NCBI GenBank assembly: GCA_943325355.2
Contig: CALPPA020000077.1
Coordinates: 1-7,768 of the forward strand
Source of the DNA: Klebsiella pneumoniae
GTDB lineage: Bacteria > Bacteroidota > Bacteroidia > Flavobacteriales > Flavobacteriaceae
Direction of reading: 5' to 3'
DNA: 7,768 bases
The notes below the pieces were generated by a model. It ran no database searches, was not told where the DNA came from, and worked only from the letters and a program-made list of their open reading frames with translations. Each line of letters opens with the position of its first letter. The stretch's first letter is position 1. The translations under genes and the position numbers were made by a program. Positions 5,698-7,768 of the stretch are shown piece by piece.

Positions 5698-5748
5698 CAA
5701 AGTACACAAAATTAATCGCGAATCCCGAGGCCTCGGGACGCAAACAAA
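5698..5748 (+). repeat. Intergenic palindromic repeat, copy 1
   Basis: The first 41 nt match copy 2 (7680-7720) at 35 positions without gaps; similarity continues past that with a one-base indel. The core TCCCGAGGCCTCGGGA (5723-5738) is a perfect 16-bp palindrome preceded by AATCGCGAA. It lies between the metK stop and its terminator, so it is part of the metK 3' untranslated region. Confidence 0.75.
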
Positions 5749-5779
5749 ACCCTGACTATTGATTTAGTCAGGGTTTTTT
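5746..5779 (+). terminator. metK intrinsic terminator
   Basis: A 13-bp perfect stem, AAAACCCTGACTA (5746-5758) with TAGTCAGGGTTTT (5765-5777), closes the loop TTGATT and ends in six T (5774-5779). The A run on the 5' side allows function in both directions, though only metK needs it. Confidence 0.93.
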
Positions 5780-5809
5780 GGCTTAGTTCCAAAGTTTTTT
5801 TTATCTTTA
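5777..5809 (+). promoter_or_regulatory. Probable promoter of the DUF4153 gene
   Basis: TTTG at 5777-5780 is formed by the last T residues of the metK terminator; TATCTTTA at 5802-5809 fits TAnnTTTG except for the last base; the spacer is 21 bp. A start near 5816 leaves a leader of about 15 nt. Confidence 0.45.
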
Positions 5810-5830
5810 ACAGTAAATAAACCAACAATT

Positions 5831-7603
5831 ATGTCAAAATTTCCTTCACTTCAGAATGTCCTAAATGCAACTCAGAAAACTATTTTTAGATTTCCATTAG
5901 AAACGATAACAATAATTTGCGGAACCATTTTCGCCATTTTACTTATTGAAGATGAATTCAAAGATTCTCAAGAGTTTTTAGTTAAAGGGGTTTTGAGCAG
6001 TTCGTTATGCTTAGTTTTATTTCTCTCGGTTAGTTTGTTTTTCTTCGATTCTAAAAAAAACAACCTCTTCCGTTTTTTAACGAGTATGGCACTTGGAAGC
6101 TTAGTCGTAGCTTTTGTTTTTAATTTTAAAAAAGAAATTACTGAAGTAGAAATACAACAATTTTTAGTACTCAACATTGCCTTGCATTTGCTGGTTTCTT
6201 TTGCTGGTTTTTTACCAAAAAAGTACAGTCAGGATGAGTTCTGGGAATTCAACAAACAGCTATTTCTGCGTATTTTAACTTCTGGTCTTTATAGTGCAGT
6301 ACTTTATATCGGCTTGGCTTTAGCAATTACAGCGGTCGAAAATTTATTTAATGTTGAAATTACCGATAAAATTTATGGCTATTTATTTGTAATTATTGCT
6401 GGAATTTTCAATACTATTTTCTTTTTAAATGGAGTTCCTGACACCAATAACAATGAAAACCTACTAAAGTTAAGCTATCCGAATGGTCTTAAAAACTTCA
6501 CCCAATATGTCCTATTGCCGTTAATTAGTCTTTATTTGGTTATTCTAATTTGTTATGAGACGAAAATCCTAGTTACCCTTTCCTTGCCTGTTGGCTGGGT
6601 TTCTTATCTTGTTTTGGTATTTGCTATTTTCGGAATTCTTTCTTTTCTATTGGTACATCCAATAGCTGCCGAAAAAGGGAATCTTTGGATGCGAACCTTT
6701 AATCGCTGGTTTTATTATTTAATGGTTCCGTTATTGGGATTGCTGTTTTGGGCAATCTTATACCGAATCCATCTTTATGGATTTACCCACGAACGATATT
6801 ATGTTTTACTGTTGTCCATCAGTTTGACCATTGTTGTGGCCTATTTTTTAATTCAAAAACAACCCAAAATTATATTTATCCCAATTAGTTTGTGTATCGC
6901 AGGATTATTGTCAATTGTTGGACCGCAAAGTGCCGATAGTATTTCAAGAAACAGTCAGCTTTCAAGATTCGAAATCTATATGCAAAAGACTGAAAAAGTA
7001 AAACTGAGTTTCGAACAAGAACAAGATTTAAGCAGTATTGTAGATTTTCTGGAGAAAAATTATGGCGTAGAAACTCTTCTTCCTTACACAAAAGACAAGT
7101 TAACTTTATTACTTAAAAAAGACAAAACTCCAGAATCTTCTGAAATTATGAAGGCATTGGGTTTCCAATACCGTTACCAATATGACAGAAATGAAAGGAA
7201 TAAAAATGATAATGAGTTTTATTATAATTTGTATGAAAATGAACAGCAAAGGATAGAAAACATTCACGGATATGACATCGCTTTCTCTATTGGGAAAAAT
7301 GAGAATTTGGATTGTGATAAATGTATTAACATCAATAACAAAAGCTACTCTATTATGTCTTCTAAAAAAGAGTATGGCATAGAATTAAAAATAAACCAAG
7401 ATATAGTTCCGTTACCGATTGTTGATTTTGTAAATGAAAATCCGGCTTTCGACCAAAATAAAAATCAAAAGATTGTCCAAAAAATAGAATCTCCAAAGTA
7501 CACTGTTTTGATGACCTATCTCACTGTAAACGGTAAAAAGGAAGGAATGAAAAAAACTTTAAATCAATACCGAATTAAAGTAATGATTAGGATTAAAGAA
7601 TAG
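5831..7603 (+). CDS. DUF4153 family integral membrane protein
   Basis: Function unknown. The 590-aa product has about eleven hydrophobic segments, near residues 22-40, 48-72, 79-98, 110-128, 143-172, 181-202, 222-242, 254-276, 292-313, 322-341 and 346-364, then a hydrophilic C-terminal domain of about 220 residues. The FP...FRFPLE start and the GPQSADSISRNSQLSRFE segment (364-381) after the last membrane helix are typical of DUF4153 proteins as I recall them. There is no cleavable signal peptide. The C-terminal part is Asn/Lys/Glu-rich, with one CDKC pair (Cys495, Cys498). The ATG at 5831 follows an A-rich stretch and no other start is close. It is transcribed alone, between its own promoter and the terminator at 7732-7759, and its neighbourhood gives no hint of a substrate. 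The family call is fairly sure; any role in transport or envelope sensing would be a guess. Confidence 0.85.
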   Translation: MSKFPSLQNVLNATQKTIFRFPLETITIICGTIFAILLIEDEFKDSQEFLVKGVLSSSLCLVLFLSVSLFFFDSKKNNLFRFLTSMALGSLVVAFVFNFKKEITEVEIQQFLVLNIALHLLVSFAGFLPKKYSQDEFWEFNKQLFLRILTSGLYSAVLYIGLALAITAVENLFNVEITDKIYGYLFVIIAGIFNTIFFLNGVPDTNNNENLLKLSYPNGLKNFTQYVLLPLISLYLVILICYETKILVTLSLPVGWVSYLVLVFAIFGILSFLLVHPIAAEKGNLWMRTFNRWFYYLMVPLLGLLFWAILYRIHLYGFTHERYYVLLLSISLTIVVAYFLIQKQPKIIFIPISLCIAGLLSIVGPQSADSISRNSQLSRFEIYMQKTEKVKLSFEQEQDLSSIVDFLEKNYGVETLLPYTKDKLTLLLKKDKTPESSEIMKALGFQYRYQYDRNERNKNDNEFYYNLYENEQQRIENIHGYDIAFSIGKNENLDCDKCININNKSYSIMSSKKEYGIELKINQDIVPLPIVDFVNENPAFDQNKNQKIVQKIESPKYTVLMTYLTVNGKKEGMKKTLNQYRIKVMIRIKE

Positions 7604-7679
7604 AACCCTGTTACAATTGAACTTTAAATAGATTTGATAGCTAAAATTAGTGAAACTTTTGAGGATTACTATTTAACTA

Positions 7680-7730
7680 CAAAGAACAAAAAATGAATCG
7701 CGAATCCCGTAGCTTCGGGACACAAAGAAA
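7680..7730 (+). repeat. Intergenic palindromic repeat, copy 2
   Basis: Homologous to 5698-5748: shares AATCGCGAATCCCG and TCGGGAC. The palindrome TCCCGTAGCTTCGGGA (7705-7720) has one mismatched pair. As in copy 1, it sits between a stop codon and that gene's terminator. The 76 nt between the DUF4153 stop and this repeat (7604-7679) hold nothing recognisable. Confidence 0.75.
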
Positions 7731-7731
7731 C

Positions 7732-7759
7732 AACCTGGCTATCACTAGTCAGGTTTTTT
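7732..7759 (+). terminator. Intrinsic terminator of the DUF4153 gene
   Basis: A 10-bp stem with one G-U pair, AACCTGGCTA (7732-7741) with TAGTCAGGTT (7746-7755), closes the loop TCAC and ends in six T (7754-7759). Its sequence resembles the metK terminator (CCTGACTA/TAGTCAGG). Confidence 0.88.
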
Positions 7760-7768
7760 GTTTTACAA

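Noticed and set aside
5112..5743. Minus-strand and out-of-frame plus-strand ORFs over metK
   Set aside because: All overlap metK, whose family signatures are complete; none has its own promoter or recognisable motif.
5968..7091. Minus-strand ORFs of 68-69 aa inside the DUF4153 gene
   Set aside because: Antisense shadows of a gene with a clear membrane-protein pattern.

Overview
The window is AT-rich and comes from a Bacteroidota genome, most likely Flavobacterium or a close Flavobacteriaceae relative. Evidence: promoters fit the Bacteroidota pattern TTTG-(about 19)-TAnnTTTG, starts are preceded by A-rich stretches rather than Shine-Dalgarno sequences, short TCCCGA..TCGGGA hairpins recur, and a DUF4153 membrane protein is present. 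The genus is inferred; no search was run.

Left third (1-3250, minus strand): one uninterrupted reading frame of 1,001 codons, open at the left edge. It encodes a MetX-type homoserine O-acyltransferase domain fused to aspartate kinase and homoserine dehydrogenase. I read it codon by codon and found no stop between the MetX and ThrA parts. It appears to start at TTG (3005). Its leader carries a complete SAM-I (S-box) riboswitch at 3086-3190, followed by a candidate switching strand and a hairpin that includes the start codon.

Middle (3250-4320): about 1.1 kb without a convincing large gene. It holds a doubtful 69-aa minus-strand ORF, two strong hairpin terminators, a plus-strand promoter that would give a roughly 90-nt RNA ending at the second terminator, and, facing it, a promoter with very short minus-strand ORFs (22 or 25 aa).

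Right of centre (4280-5780, plus strand): a textbook Bacteroidota promoter, a SAM-II riboswitch (P1 at 4323-4326/4348-4351), metK (S-adenosylmethionine synthetase), a palindromic intergenic repeat and a strong terminator.

Right part (5780-7768, plus strand): a separate promoter, a 590-aa DUF4153 membrane protein, then a second copy of the same repeat plus terminator.

Logic of the locus: the fusion makes aspartyl phosphate, homoserine and acyl-homoserine, the route into methionine. MetK turns methionine into SAM. The two divergent units are each preceded by a SAM riboswitch, but of two unrelated structural classes (SAM-I and SAM-II), less than 1.2 kb apart. The DUF4153 gene has its own promoter and terminator and no visible link to methionine metabolism. 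The most noteworthy items are the acyltransferase-kinase-dehydrogenase fusion, with substitutions in its kinase active-site motifs, and the paired riboswitch classes.
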